Of a DNA stretch of 64,000 nt, positions 1-7,830 are shown piece by piece. This stretch comes from Pedobacter caeni (GTDB lineage: Bacteria; Bacteroidota; Bacteroidia; Sphingobacteriales; Sphingobacteriaceae): contig NZ_FQUQ01000001.1 of the NCBI RefSeq assembly GCF_900129215.1, positions 248,001 to 312,000 on the forward strand. The letters run 5' to 3'. The notes beneath the pieces are model-generated. The model did no database searches and was not told the DNA's origin. It worked only from the letters and a program-made list of their open reading frames with translations. Within the stretch, counting starts at the first letter, position 1. Each line of letters begins with the position of its first letter. The position numbers and the translations under genes are program-made.

Positions 1-924
1 CAAGTCATCGCCCTGAACAAATACAGCCTTTATCAGGGAGGTTATGGCAATATGTTTCTGATCAACCAAAGTACAGAATCCATATTCGAGCGGATATACA
101 CCAAGAATGCCAACCATGTGCACCTGGAAATCGCAAACGGACCAAATGGTTATGGCGGATGGGCAGGAAACACGCCTACGCAAACCATGGTGGAGGCTTA
201 CGACCTGACCAATGGCTTGCCGGCAAATACAAGCAATCCATTATATGATCCGGCAAAACCTTATGAGAACCGTGATCCCCGTTTCAAGGCCACCATATTG
301 TACAATGGTGCCGCTTACCGCGAACGTAATGTAGAAACCTTTATCCCAGGTGGAAAAGACAGCAAAGATGGAAATGACAACTGGAATACGACAAAAACAG
401 GATACTACCTTAAAAAGTTCATGAACGATGCTTATCCATTGCAAAACCCTTGGGGGAATGCCGGGTTCCAGCCATGGATCTATTTCAGGTACGCAGAAAT
501 CCTGCTTAATTTTGCAGAAGCAGCAAATGAAGCTTATGGTCCTGATGCGGTCCCTGCCGGAGCTACAATGAGCGCCCGTCAGGCCATCAATTTGATCCGT
601 TCCCGAGCGAGTGTCAATATGCCGGCGGTGGTTGCAACCGGACAAGTTGATATGCGCGCAGCGATCAGACATGAACGTCAGATAGAACTGGCCTTTGAGG
701 AGCACCGTTTTTACGATGTAAGACGATGGAAAATTGCGGAGGTAACAGAAAACCTGCCTTGCCGCGGGATCATCATTACCAAAAATAACGATGGCAGTTT
801 CAGCTTTGCCAGTAAGGTTGCACTGGACGGACGCAAGTTCGAAACCAAGCATTACTGGTTGCCGATTCCGAGAACCGAAATCCTGGCTTCAGGAAATAAA
901 CTGGAACAGAATCCTTTTTATTAG
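1..924 (+). CDS. SusD/RagB family outer-membrane lipoprotein, 3' part
   Basis: The frame is open from the first base, so the gene begins before the window; 307 C-terminal residues are visible. SusD-like proteins are surface lipoproteins that cap a SusC TonB-dependent porin and capture glycans. The visible part has the family's C-terminal hallmarks: an aromatic-rich segment with PWIYFRYAEILLNFAEAANE, then an AINLIRSRASV helix, RHERQIELAFEEHRFYDVRRWK, and the terminal HYWLPIPRTEI...NPFY. The signal peptide and lipobox are outside the window. A SusC partner is expected immediately upstream. A hairpin follows the stop, and secreted GH30, GH35 and GH127 genes come next on the same strand, so this is probably the binding protein of that degradation locus. 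The ligand cannot be read from sequence. Confidence 0.95.
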   Translation, partial: QVIALNKYSLYQGGYGNMFLINQSTESIFERIYTKNANHVHLEIANGPNGYGGWAGNTPTQTMVEAYDLTNGLPANTSNPLYDPAKPYENRDPRFKATILYNGAAYRERNVETFIPGGKDSKDGNDNWNTTKTGYYLKKFMNDAYPLQNPWGNAGFQPWIYFRYAEILLNFAEAANEAYGPDAVPAGATMSARQAINLIRSRASVNMPAVVATGQVDMRAAIRHERQIELAFEEHRFYDVRRWKIAEVTENLPCRGIIITKNNDGSFSFASKVALDGRKFETKHYWLPIPRTEILASGNKLEQNPFY

Positions 925-956
925 AATTTAAATACACGCACCTAAATACCTGAACT

Positions 957-984
957 CCGGAAAGCCTGGCTTTCCGGATGTTTT
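957..984 (+). terminator. Hairpin after susD
   Basis: A perfect inverted repeat, CCGGAAAGCC and GGCTTTCCGG around one central base (957-966 and 968-977), is followed by ATGTTTTTC. It fits a factor-independent terminator or processing hairpin between susD and the GH30 gene. Because it ends exactly where an in-frame ATG at 978 begins, it argues that the GH30 gene starts at the later ATG. Confidence 0.6.
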
Positions 985-1016
985 TCATCCTTTCATCCCA
1001 ATTAAGAAGAGAAGAT

Positions 1017-2546
1017 ATGTTTAAGAATAAAAATCTGGCCCTTGCGAGACTGACCTTCGCGGTTTTGCTGCTTCCAGCCCTAAGCAAAAGCCAGGATGTT
1101 CTTCCGATAAAGATCAGAATTGACGCAGCGCATCCGCTGCAGACCATAGAAGGGTTCGGGGCTTCCGATGCCTGGACCTGTCAGTATGCCGGCCTTTGGC
1201 CGGAAGAGAAAAAAAAGAAAATGGCCGATCTGCTGTTCAGCAATGACTTTGATGCTAAAGGAAATCCGGTTGGGATCGGACTGAACCTCTGGCGTTTCAG
1301 CATCGGTGCCGGTAGTGCGGAACAAGGTGCCGAAAGTGGCATCAGAGACAAATCGCGCAGACAGGCTTCCTTTTTAAAACTAAACGGAAGCTATGATGAG
1401 CAGGCTATGCCTGGGCAGATGTGGTTTATGAATGCGGCAAAGGCAAGAGGGGTAAAGAAGTTCCTTGGATTTGTGAACAGCCCGCATGTGAACTTCAGTT
1501 TAAACGGAAAAGCTTTTTCCAGTGATGGCAAAACAAACCTCGATTTCAGCAAAAAGAATGCATTTGCGCAGGATCTTTTGAAAACCATTCAAATCATAAA
1601 AAAACAGACGGGTATCACTTTGGATTACCTCAGTCCGGTAAATGAACCCCAATGGAAATGGGACGAAGGCAAGCAGGAAGGTTGTCCCTATACCAATGCA
1701 GAAATCGCAGAGCTGGTGAGAACATTGAGCCCGGTTTTAAAGAACGGAGGGCTAAACACCAAAATACAAATTGCCGATGCCGGGCAACTGGATTACCTGA
1801 CCGATCATAAGGACACACCTAAAAGTCAGCAGATCTCCTATTTTTTTGATGCCAAATCCCCAGGTTATCTTGCAGAATTACCCAATCTGGACCGGAGCAT
1901 TTCCGGACACAGCTATTTCACCACCAGTCCCGAAGATCGTTCCATACAGATCAGAACAAAGGTCGCCAATGAAGTGGAGAAAGCGGGAAACCTTCGGTTC
2001 TGGATGTCGGAGTACTGTGTGCTTGGCGATGGCCTGTTGAAAGGCGAAGGCAGGGATACCGGAATGACGACAGCCCTGTTTATTGCAAAACTGATGCACC
2101 ATGATTTCAGCTATGCCAATGCGACCTCCTGGCAATGGTGGCTTGCCGTTTCGGCAGGTGATTATAAAGACGGACTTGTATACCTGGACAGGGACAAAAA
2201 CCATGACAAAAATGATGGGACAGTTGTGGAAAGTAAAATGCTCTGGGCAATGGGCAATTACAGCCGGTTCATCCCCGAGGGCAGTCGCAGGCTCCCGGTA
2301 AAAATAGAAAATATTGATCAGGTTTATGCCTCAAGCTACAGCCATGCTGGTAAAATCATCACCGTCATCGTGAATACCCGAAAAGAGGCGCTGTCTCTGG
2401 AGATCGATGGGATCAGCAAAAAACAAAGAAAAATAAAGACATATACGACTTCATCAGGCCAGAGTCTGAGATCTGCTACAGTCAATTCAAATTCAATAAA
2501 GATTCTGCCGAAATCGATCACCACACTTTTGAGCGATGAGCACTAA
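1017..2546 (+). CDS. GH30-family secreted glycoside hydrolase
   Basis: A 509-residue retaining glycoside hydrolase resembling GH30 (COG5520, the endo-beta-1,6-galactanase/glucanase group). Residues 1-22 form a signal peptide ending near ALSKSQ. The barrel opens with the typical IEGFGASDAWTCQY and continues with GIGLNLWRFSIGAGS. The acid/base is probably E210 in SPVNEPQW and the nucleophile E332 in FWMSEYCVLG, the usual two glutamates of clan GH-A. A beta-sandwich follows from about residue 420. The start at 1017 is preferred over the in-frame ATG at 978 because the signal peptide begins there and 978 abuts a hairpin. The 3' end overlaps or nearly touches the GH35 gene, so they are co-transcribed. 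Substrate is not certain; beta-1,6-galactan side chains of arabinogalactan would suit the neighbours. Confidence 0.85.
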   Translation: MFKNKNLALARLTFAVLLLPALSKSQDVLPIKIRIDAAHPLQTIEGFGASDAWTCQYAGLWPEEKKKKMADLLFSNDFDAKGNPVGIGLNLWRFSIGAGSAEQGAESGIRDKSRRQASFLKLNGSYDEQAMPGQMWFMNAAKARGVKKFLGFVNSPHVNFSLNGKAFSSDGKTNLDFSKKNAFAQDLLKTIQIIKKQTGITLDYLSPVNEPQWKWDEGKQEGCPYTNAEIAELVRTLSPVLKNGGLNTKIQIADAGQLDYLTDHKDTPKSQQISYFFDAKSPGYLAELPNLDRSISGHSYFTTSPEDRSIQIRTKVANEVEKAGNLRFWMSEYCVLGDGLLKGEGRDTGMTTALFIAKLMHHDFSYANATSWQWWLAVSAGDYKDGLVYLDRDKNHDKNDGTVVESKMLWAMGNYSRFIPEGSRRLPVKIENIDQVYASSYSHAGKIITVIVNTRKEALSLEIDGISKKQRKIKTYTTSSGQSLRSATVNSNSIKILPKSITTLLSDEH

Positions 2547-2565
2547 ATCCCTAAATCAACCCCAA

Positions 2566-4413
2566 ATGAAATTTTTAAGATACATCTGTTGTCTGCTGGC
2601 CCTTCCTTTAACGCTCCTGACCAACACCGAAAAAGCCAATGCCCAGCAGCATACTTTCAGCCTGAGCGATTCGACCTTTCTCCTGGACAATAAACCCTTC
2701 CAGATTATTTCTGGGGAGATTCATTACCCGAGGGTGCCCCGGGAAGCCTGGAGACAACGCATGAAAATGGCGAAAGCCATGGGCCTCAATACCATCGGAA
2801 CCTATGTGTTCTGGAACCTGCATGAACCTGAAAAGAATACCTTTGACTTTAGCGGTAACAATGACATCGCTGAATTTGTGAGGATCGCCAAAGAAGAAGG
2901 ACTCTGGGTTATCCTGAGGCCCAGCCCTTATGTTTGCGCAGAATGGGAATTCGGCGGATATCCTTACTGGCTGCAAAATGAAAAAGGCCTCGTGGTAAGG
3001 AGTAAAGAAAAGCAATACCTCAAAGAATATGAAACCTATATCAAAGCCGTAGGTAAACAACTCGCCCCCTTACAAATCAACCATGGTGGAAACATCCTGA
3101 TGGTACAGGTGGAAAATGAATATGGTTCTTACAGCAACGACAAAGAATACCTGTCCATCAATCAGAAGTTATTCAAAGAAGCCGGATTTGATGGATTATT
3201 ATATACCTGTGATCCGGAAGCAGACCTGAGCAATGGACATTTACCGGGATTATTGCCAGCCATCAACGGGCAGGACAATCCGGCTATCGTAAAACGCAAA
3301 ATCAAGGCATTAAATGAAGGTAAAGGTCCGTTTTTCATTGCTGAATGGTATCCAGCATGGTTCGACTGGTGGGGGACCCCACACCATACCGTTCCGGCAG
3401 AAAAATATACCGGCAAACTGGATGCGGTATTAAAAGCAGGCATCTCCATTAACATGTACATGTTCCATGGAGGCAGTACCCGTGGTTTTATGAATGGTGC
3501 CAATTATAAAGATACCACGCCTTATGAACCCCAGATCAGTAGCTATGACTATGATGCACCTTTAGATGAAGCTGGTAATGCAACCGATAAATTCATGAAG
3601 TTCAGGGCCGTGATCCAGGCAAATCTGCCTGCCGGACAAACACTTCCTGAAGTTCCTGCAGCCAAACCTTCCATGGTGATCCCTGCGATCACTCTTCAAT
3701 CTGTTGTTAAAGTAAGTGACCTTTTAACTGCTCCAGTAAAGCAGCTGAAACCCATGACTTTTGAAGAGCTGAATCAGGCATACGGATTTGTCTGGTATCG
3801 CAGTACACTGGATGGTGGTAAAACAGGAACCCTGAAAATCAAAGAACTGAGAGATTATGCAATCATTATGATCAATGGAAAACGTGTGGGCATTCTGGAT
3901 CGCCGCAATGCTCAGGACAGCCTCTCGATCAGCTTGCCTAAAGGAAAGGTTACCCTGGACATTCTGGTGGAAAACCTGGGAAGGATCAACTTTGGACCAA
4001 ACCTGCTCAAAAACAAAAAAGGAATCACACAATACGTCAGCTTTGCCGGTACTGAAGTTAAAAACTGGACCATGTTTAAACTGCCTTTCAATTCCGTTAA
4101 TCAGCTGAAATTTAAGTCTGTCTATAAAGCCGGCAATACCCCGGTACTGAGAAAAGGAACCTTTAGCCTGGAAAAAACGGCCGATACTTACCTGGATATG
4201 CGGAAATGGGGAAAAGGAATGGTTTGGCTGAACGGTAAAAATCTGGGCAAATATTGGGAAGTGGGACCACAGCAAACGCTATACCTGCCTGCAGAATGGC
4301 TGAAAAAAGGAAAAAATGAAATAGTGGTACTGGAACTTTATAAACCGGAACAAACTTCCTTATCCGGACTTGCCAGGCCAATACTGGATCAGGTAAATCC
4401 AAATGTAAAATAG
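2566..4413 (+). CDS. GH35 beta-galactosidase
   Basis: A 615-residue secreted enzyme that would remove terminal beta-galactose. It has a signal peptide (about residues 1-27, ending KANAQ). The GH35 barrel shows the family signature ISGEIHYPRVPREAWRQRM, then RPSPYVCAEWEFGGYPYWL. E185 in VQVENEYGSY is the expected acid/base and E260 in FIAEWYPAWFDWWG the nucleophile; NMYMFHGGSTRGFMNGA follows. Beta-sandwich domains fill the C-terminal third (TYLDMRKWGKGMVWLNGKNLG). An ATG at 2536 would overlap the GH30 stop by 11 bases; the ATG at 2566 starts directly at the signal peptide and is preferred. In either case it belongs to the GH30-GH35 transcription unit. Confidence 0.95.
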   Translation: MKFLRYICCLLALPLTLLTNTEKANAQQHTFSLSDSTFLLDNKPFQIISGEIHYPRVPREAWRQRMKMAKAMGLNTIGTYVFWNLHEPEKNTFDFSGNNDIAEFVRIAKEEGLWVILRPSPYVCAEWEFGGYPYWLQNEKGLVVRSKEKQYLKEYETYIKAVGKQLAPLQINHGGNILMVQVENEYGSYSNDKEYLSINQKLFKEAGFDGLLYTCDPEADLSNGHLPGLLPAINGQDNPAIVKRKIKALNEGKGPFFIAEWYPAWFDWWGTPHHTVPAEKYTGKLDAVLKAGISINMYMFHGGSTRGFMNGANYKDTTPYEPQISSYDYDAPLDEAGNATDKFMKFRAVIQANLPAGQTLPEVPAAKPSMVIPAITLQSVVKVSDLLTAPVKQLKPMTFEELNQAYGFVWYRSTLDGGKTGTLKIKELRDYAIIMINGKRVGILDRRNAQDSLSISLPKGKVTLDILVENLGRINFGPNLLKNKKGITQYVSFAGTEVKNWTMFKLPFNSVNQLKFKSVYKAGNTPVLRKGTFSLEKTADTYLDMRKWGKGMVWLNGKNLGKYWEVGPQQTLYLPAEWLKKGKNEIVVLELYKPEQTSLSGLARPILDQVNPNVK

Positions 4414-4491
4414 AAAACAGAGGGTTAAGATACAATCTCATGTGGTTAAATTTTGAGCATTTATAAGTCGGCCGGTTCTATACTTTTATAG

Positions 4492-4514
4492 TCAGATCTA
4501 TAGACCTGATCTGA
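4492..4514. promoter_or_regulatory. Short palindrome upstream of the GH127 gene
   Basis: TCAGATC and GATCTGA (4492-4498 and 4508-4514) form an inverted repeat 18 bases before the GH127 start. The arms sit within a direct repeat of TATAG...GATC. The gap between the GH35 and GH127 genes is 119 bases, long enough for a promoter, so this may be an operator or a leader hairpin. No clear -7/-33 pair was found. Confidence 0.3.
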
Positions 4515-4532
4515 TACTTCAAGAAACACAGC

Positions 4533-6953
4533 ATGAAACCGAACATCATGAAACGCAATACCATGAAATCATTATTCCTGATACTCACTGCCGGAACGGT
4601 TGTACTCCCTGCAAGTGCACAACAGAAGAAAGACTATCCCATACAGCCTGTGGCTTTTACCCACGTTCATGTAAATGATCAGTTCTGGGCACCAAAGATG
4701 CAGGTGAATGCCGAGGTGACCATTCCTTATACTTTGCAGAAGTGTGAAGAGAACGGGCGGATCAATAACTTCCGGATGGCGGCACATGAAGTCAAAGGGG
4801 GCACGCTTTCTCAGTTTACTTTTGATGATACCGATGTTTATAAAGTAATAGAAGGGGCTTCGTATGCCATGCAGGTGAAGAAAGATCCGGCAATGGAACG
4901 TTATATTGATTCCTTAATTACGATCATAGGAAAAGCCCAGGAAAAAGACGGTTACTTATTTACCTTCCGGACTGCAAACGTAAAGAAACCTCATGAATGG
5001 ATAGGAAGTAAAAGATGGGAAAAGGAAGAGGACCTGAGCCATGAACTTTACAACGCAGGCCATTTATATGAGTCGGCAGCAGCCTATTATGAGGCAACAG
5101 GTAAAAAGACCCTACTCAACATTGCCCTTAAAAATGCAGATCTGCTGGTTAAAGTTTTTGGTCCCGGAAAACTGCAGATCTATCCGGGCCATCAGATTGT
5201 AGAAATCGGCCTTGTCCGCCTTTACCGCATTACGGGGAATCAGAAATACCTTGATCTGGCTAAGTTTTTTCTGGATGTAAGAGGACCAAAGGGCGATCCC
5301 TATAACCAGGCAAATGAGAAGGTGGTCGATCAGCAAACCGCCGTCGGCCATGCCGTAAGAGCCACTTATATGTATACCGGGATGGCAGATGTTGCCGCCC
5401 TTACCGGCGATCAGAAATACCTGAATGCCATTGATAAAATCTGGGAAGATGTGGTCTATAAAAAGTTGTACATCACAGGCGGTATCGGTGCTACAGGCAA
5501 TGGAGAAGCTTTCGGTGCAGCTTATCAACTGCCCAATATGTCGGCCTATGCAGAAACCTGTGCGGCCATCGCCAACATTTACTGGAACAGCAGAATGTTT
5601 CAATTGCATGGGGATGCCAAATACATGGATGTCCTGGAAAGAACACTTTACAATGGTTTACTTTCCGGTGTATCTCTAAGCGGCGACCGTTTCTTTTATC
5701 CCAATCCCCTGGCTTCTATGCACCAGCACCAACGTAGTGCCTGGTTTTCCTGTGCTTGTTGTATTTCTAATATGACGCGGTTCCTGCCTTCCGTACCAGG
5801 TTATGTGTACGCACAAAACAACAACGATCTCTACGTGAACCTGTTTATGAGTAACAAGGCTGATGTGAACCTTAAAGCGACTAAAGTTTCCCTTACTCAG
5901 CAAACCGGATATCCCTGGAACGGAAAAGTGGAGATGAGTGTTGACCCGGTAAAGTCAGGCACTTTTGCCCTTCACATCCGCATACCGGGTTGGGCTGTCC
6001 AATCACCTGTTCCCGGAGATCTTTACCGTTATATGGATCCTGCTAAGCCCTCCTTCAAATTATTGTTAAACGGACAAGCTGCCAATTACAAAATGGTCAA
6101 AGGATATGCCGTTGTAGCACGTAAATGGAAAAAAGGGGATAAGCTGACACTTGATTTGCCGATGGAGGTAGAGAGAGTTCTGGCCAATGCCAAGGTAAAA
6201 GATGATGTTGGCAGATTTGCTTTTCAGCGCGGACCAATTGTGTACTGCCTGGAAGGACCGGACAACAAAGATGGACTGGTTCAAAACATCATGGTGGATA
6301 AAGATGCAGTGGTAACGACTGCCTTTAACAAAGACAAACTAAACGAAATCCAGGAAATCTCAGTAGAAGGAACAGGTACCAAAAGACAACTGAATTCAGA
6401 CGAACTGATTACCGTGAAGCAAAAGGTGACCGCCATTCCATATTATGCCTGGGCCAACCGCGGACCAAGTGATATGACGGTTTGGATTCCCTATGAAGCT
6501 TCTTCGGCCCGTCCACAACCTGCACCAACAATTGCGTCCCTGAGTAAAGTCAGTTCTTCCTCAGATAATCCACGTTTGCTGGAGGCCATCAGAGATCAGT
6601 ATGAACCAGTAGATTCAAAAGACACCAATTATCCTTACCTCCATTGGTGGCCAAAAAAGAACAGCAAAGAATATGTACAATATGATTTTGCGGAAACACA
6701 GACCGTTTCAACGTCTGAAGTTTATTGGTATGACGATCAGCCATGGGGAGGTTGCCGCATCCCGGTTTCCTATAAGATCTTATACCTGAAAGAGGGCAAC
6801 TGGACCCCCGTTGAAATCAGCAGCGATTCAGGAATTGCTAAAGACCAATTTAATGTGGTTAAATTCAAACCCGTAAATACCAAAGCATTAAAGCTTGAAA
6901 TTCAATTGCCGGCAGAACAATCCTCAGGTATTCAGGAATGGAAAGTAAAATAA
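4533..6953 (+). CDS. GH127 beta-L-arabinofuranosidase (DUF1680) with C-terminal discoidin-like domain
   Basis: An 806-residue secreted enzyme of the DUF1680 family. A signal peptide ends at PASAQQ; the ATG at 4563 is an alternative start that removes ten residues. The (alpha/alpha)6 barrel carries the zinc-cysteine catalytic centre known from HypBA1: E325 in NGEAFG, E341 and C343 in YAETCA (16 residues apart, as in the reference enzyme), and the cysteine pair C409-C410 in SCACCISN. The last 140 residues (QYDFAETQTVSTSEVYWYDD onward) look like a discoidin/F5-8-type-C sandwich, probably for sugar binding. It follows the GH30 and GH35 genes on the same strand with a 119-base gap and ends at a hairpin. 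It would release beta-L-arabinofuranose from plant glycans or glycoproteins. Confidence 0.9.
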   Translation: MKPNIMKRNTMKSLFLILTAGTVVLPASAQQKKDYPIQPVAFTHVHVNDQFWAPKMQVNAEVTIPYTLQKCEENGRINNFRMAAHEVKGGTLSQFTFDDTDVYKVIEGASYAMQVKKDPAMERYIDSLITIIGKAQEKDGYLFTFRTANVKKPHEWIGSKRWEKEEDLSHELYNAGHLYESAAAYYEATGKKTLLNIALKNADLLVKVFGPGKLQIYPGHQIVEIGLVRLYRITGNQKYLDLAKFFLDVRGPKGDPYNQANEKVVDQQTAVGHAVRATYMYTGMADVAALTGDQKYLNAIDKIWEDVVYKKLYITGGIGATGNGEAFGAAYQLPNMSAYAETCAAIANIYWNSRMFQLHGDAKYMDVLERTLYNGLLSGVSLSGDRFFYPNPLASMHQHQRSAWFSCACCISNMTRFLPSVPGYVYAQNNNDLYVNLFMSNKADVNLKATKVSLTQQTGYPWNGKVEMSVDPVKSGTFALHIRIPGWAVQSPVPGDLYRYMDPAKPSFKLLLNGQAANYKMVKGYAVVARKWKKGDKLTLDLPMEVERVLANAKVKDDVGRFAFQRGPIVYCLEGPDNKDGLVQNIMVDKDAVVTTAFNKDKLNEIQEISVEGTGTKRQLNSDELITVKQKVTAIPYYAWANRGPSDMTVWIPYEASSARPQPAPTIASLSKVSSSSDNPRLLEAIRDQYEPVDSKDTNYPYLHWWPKKNSKEYVQYDFAETQTVSTSEVYWYDDQPWGGCRIPVSYKILYLKEGNWTPVEISSDSGIAKDQFNVVKFKPVNTKALKLEIQLPAEQSSGIQEWKVK

Positions 6954-6961
6954 TGGAATCA

Positions 6962-6985
6962 ATGGCTGGCATTTATGCCGGCCAT
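6962..6985. terminator. Bidirectional hairpin between GH127 and WGR genes
   Basis: ATGGCTGGCAT and ATGCCGGCCAT (6962-6972 and 6975-6985) pair with one G-U and almost no loop, followed by CCTTTTTC on the plus strand. The stem overlaps the last codons and the stop of the convergent WGR gene, so one structure can end both transcripts. Confidence 0.6.
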
Positions 6986-7674
6986 CCTTTTTCATTACTA
7001 TAGGTTTCATAGGAAAGCCTGGTGAACAGGTTTTCATCTTTCGTTTTCATCTTTTGATTGTAGGCCTCATCTGCCAGGTATAACAGGGCCTCAAAGTCCA
7101 TTTCTTCCGGCATTTCAGTTGGGTCATTGAGCACCTGTTCATAATAATCTTTTCCGTTTGCAACCACACAGCACCTCACGTACAGGAAATAATCCACTGA
7201 AAAATGCCTGCCATCTTTGTAAGAATCCGGACCGATATTGGAAGCATATGCAAGACCATCCAGCTGGTACAATTTCTCTGAAAGGATTTCAGCAAATTGC
7301 TGGATGTCTGCTACTTCCATCGTAACCAGCTTTTTTAATGCCGGTTTTAATACGGCATCATCGTCTCCCGTCTTTTTCCAATTGAAAGAGGCGATGACCT
7401 CCCAGAACAGCTCTTCGTCCATCGATCTGTAGGTTGAAGCTGTCTTTTCAGGAATGGCCTGACCTGCTGATAATTCTTTATAACCGCTGCGTTGTTTGTC
7501 CTGGATCAGCTTTTCCACTTCTTTGGTACAGCTGCTTTCGTCTGCAAACTGCTTTGTGTTTTCCCTTGCTTTTGCACCGACTTTACCAAATGTAACCGTA
7601 TAGCTTATACCTGATATTTCAACCGTCCAAAGCTTGTTCGATTCTCCTTCCTGATTTAAAAACGTTCTCTTCAT
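6973..7674 (-). CDS. WGR domain-DUF4240 protein
   Basis: A 233-residue cytoplasmic protein with no signal peptide. Residues 1-70 fit a WGR domain (KLWTVEISGISYTVTFGKVGA, then KEVEKLIQDKQRSGYKEL), a fold found in PARP1 and in bacterial proteins, where it can bind DNA ends. The rest fits DUF4240: MDEELFWEVIASFNW, LSEKLYQLDGLAYAS, FSVDYFLYVRCCVVANGKDYYEQVLNDP. DUF4240 has no established reaction. It is alone on the minus strand, convergent with GH127 and downstream of, but separated by a terminator from, the GH146-like gene. Function unknown; a regulatory or stress role is a guess. Confidence 0.8.
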   Translation of the reverse strand: MKRTFLNQEGESNKLWTVEISGISYTVTFGKVGAKARENTKQFADESSCTKEVEKLIQDKQRSGYKELSAGQAIPEKTASTYRSMDEELFWEVIASFNWKKTGDDDAVLKPALKKLVTMEVADIQQFAEILSEKLYQLDGLAYASNIGPDSYKDGRHFSVDYFLYVRCCVVANGKDYYEQVLNDPTEMPEEMDFEALLYLADEAYNQKMKTKDENLFTRLSYETYSNEKGWPA

Positions 7675-7734
7675 TGGTAAATAGATTTATTGCTGATGCG
7701 CCTAAAATAGGACTATTTTTCTTGAAATGAAAAC

Positions 7735-7771
7735 AGAAAAGACCAGCCAGGTGATCTGGTTGGTCTTTTCT
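7735..7771 (-). terminator. Terminator of the GH146-like gene
   Basis: A 16-bp inverted repeat with one G-U pair (7735-7750 and 7756-7771, five-base loop) has outer arms that are A-rich and T-rich (AGAAAAGACC and GGTCTTTTCT). It lies 60 bases past the stop of the minus-strand GH146-like gene and before the WGR gene start, as expected for a factor-independent terminator. Confidence 0.75.
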
Positions 7772-7830
7772 ACATTTGATATTTTGTCTTATTCGGGAGA
7801 TGAGCTGGTTTTATAACTCCATTGTCTGGA

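Noticed and set aside
241..852. 203-codon open frame on the minus strand
   Set aside because: It lies fully antisense to the conserved SusD coding region and its translation has no recognisable family or signal.
978..1016. Earlier start for the GH30 gene
   Set aside because: The ATG at 978 immediately follows a terminator-like hairpin, and the 13 extra residues would precede a complete signal peptide.
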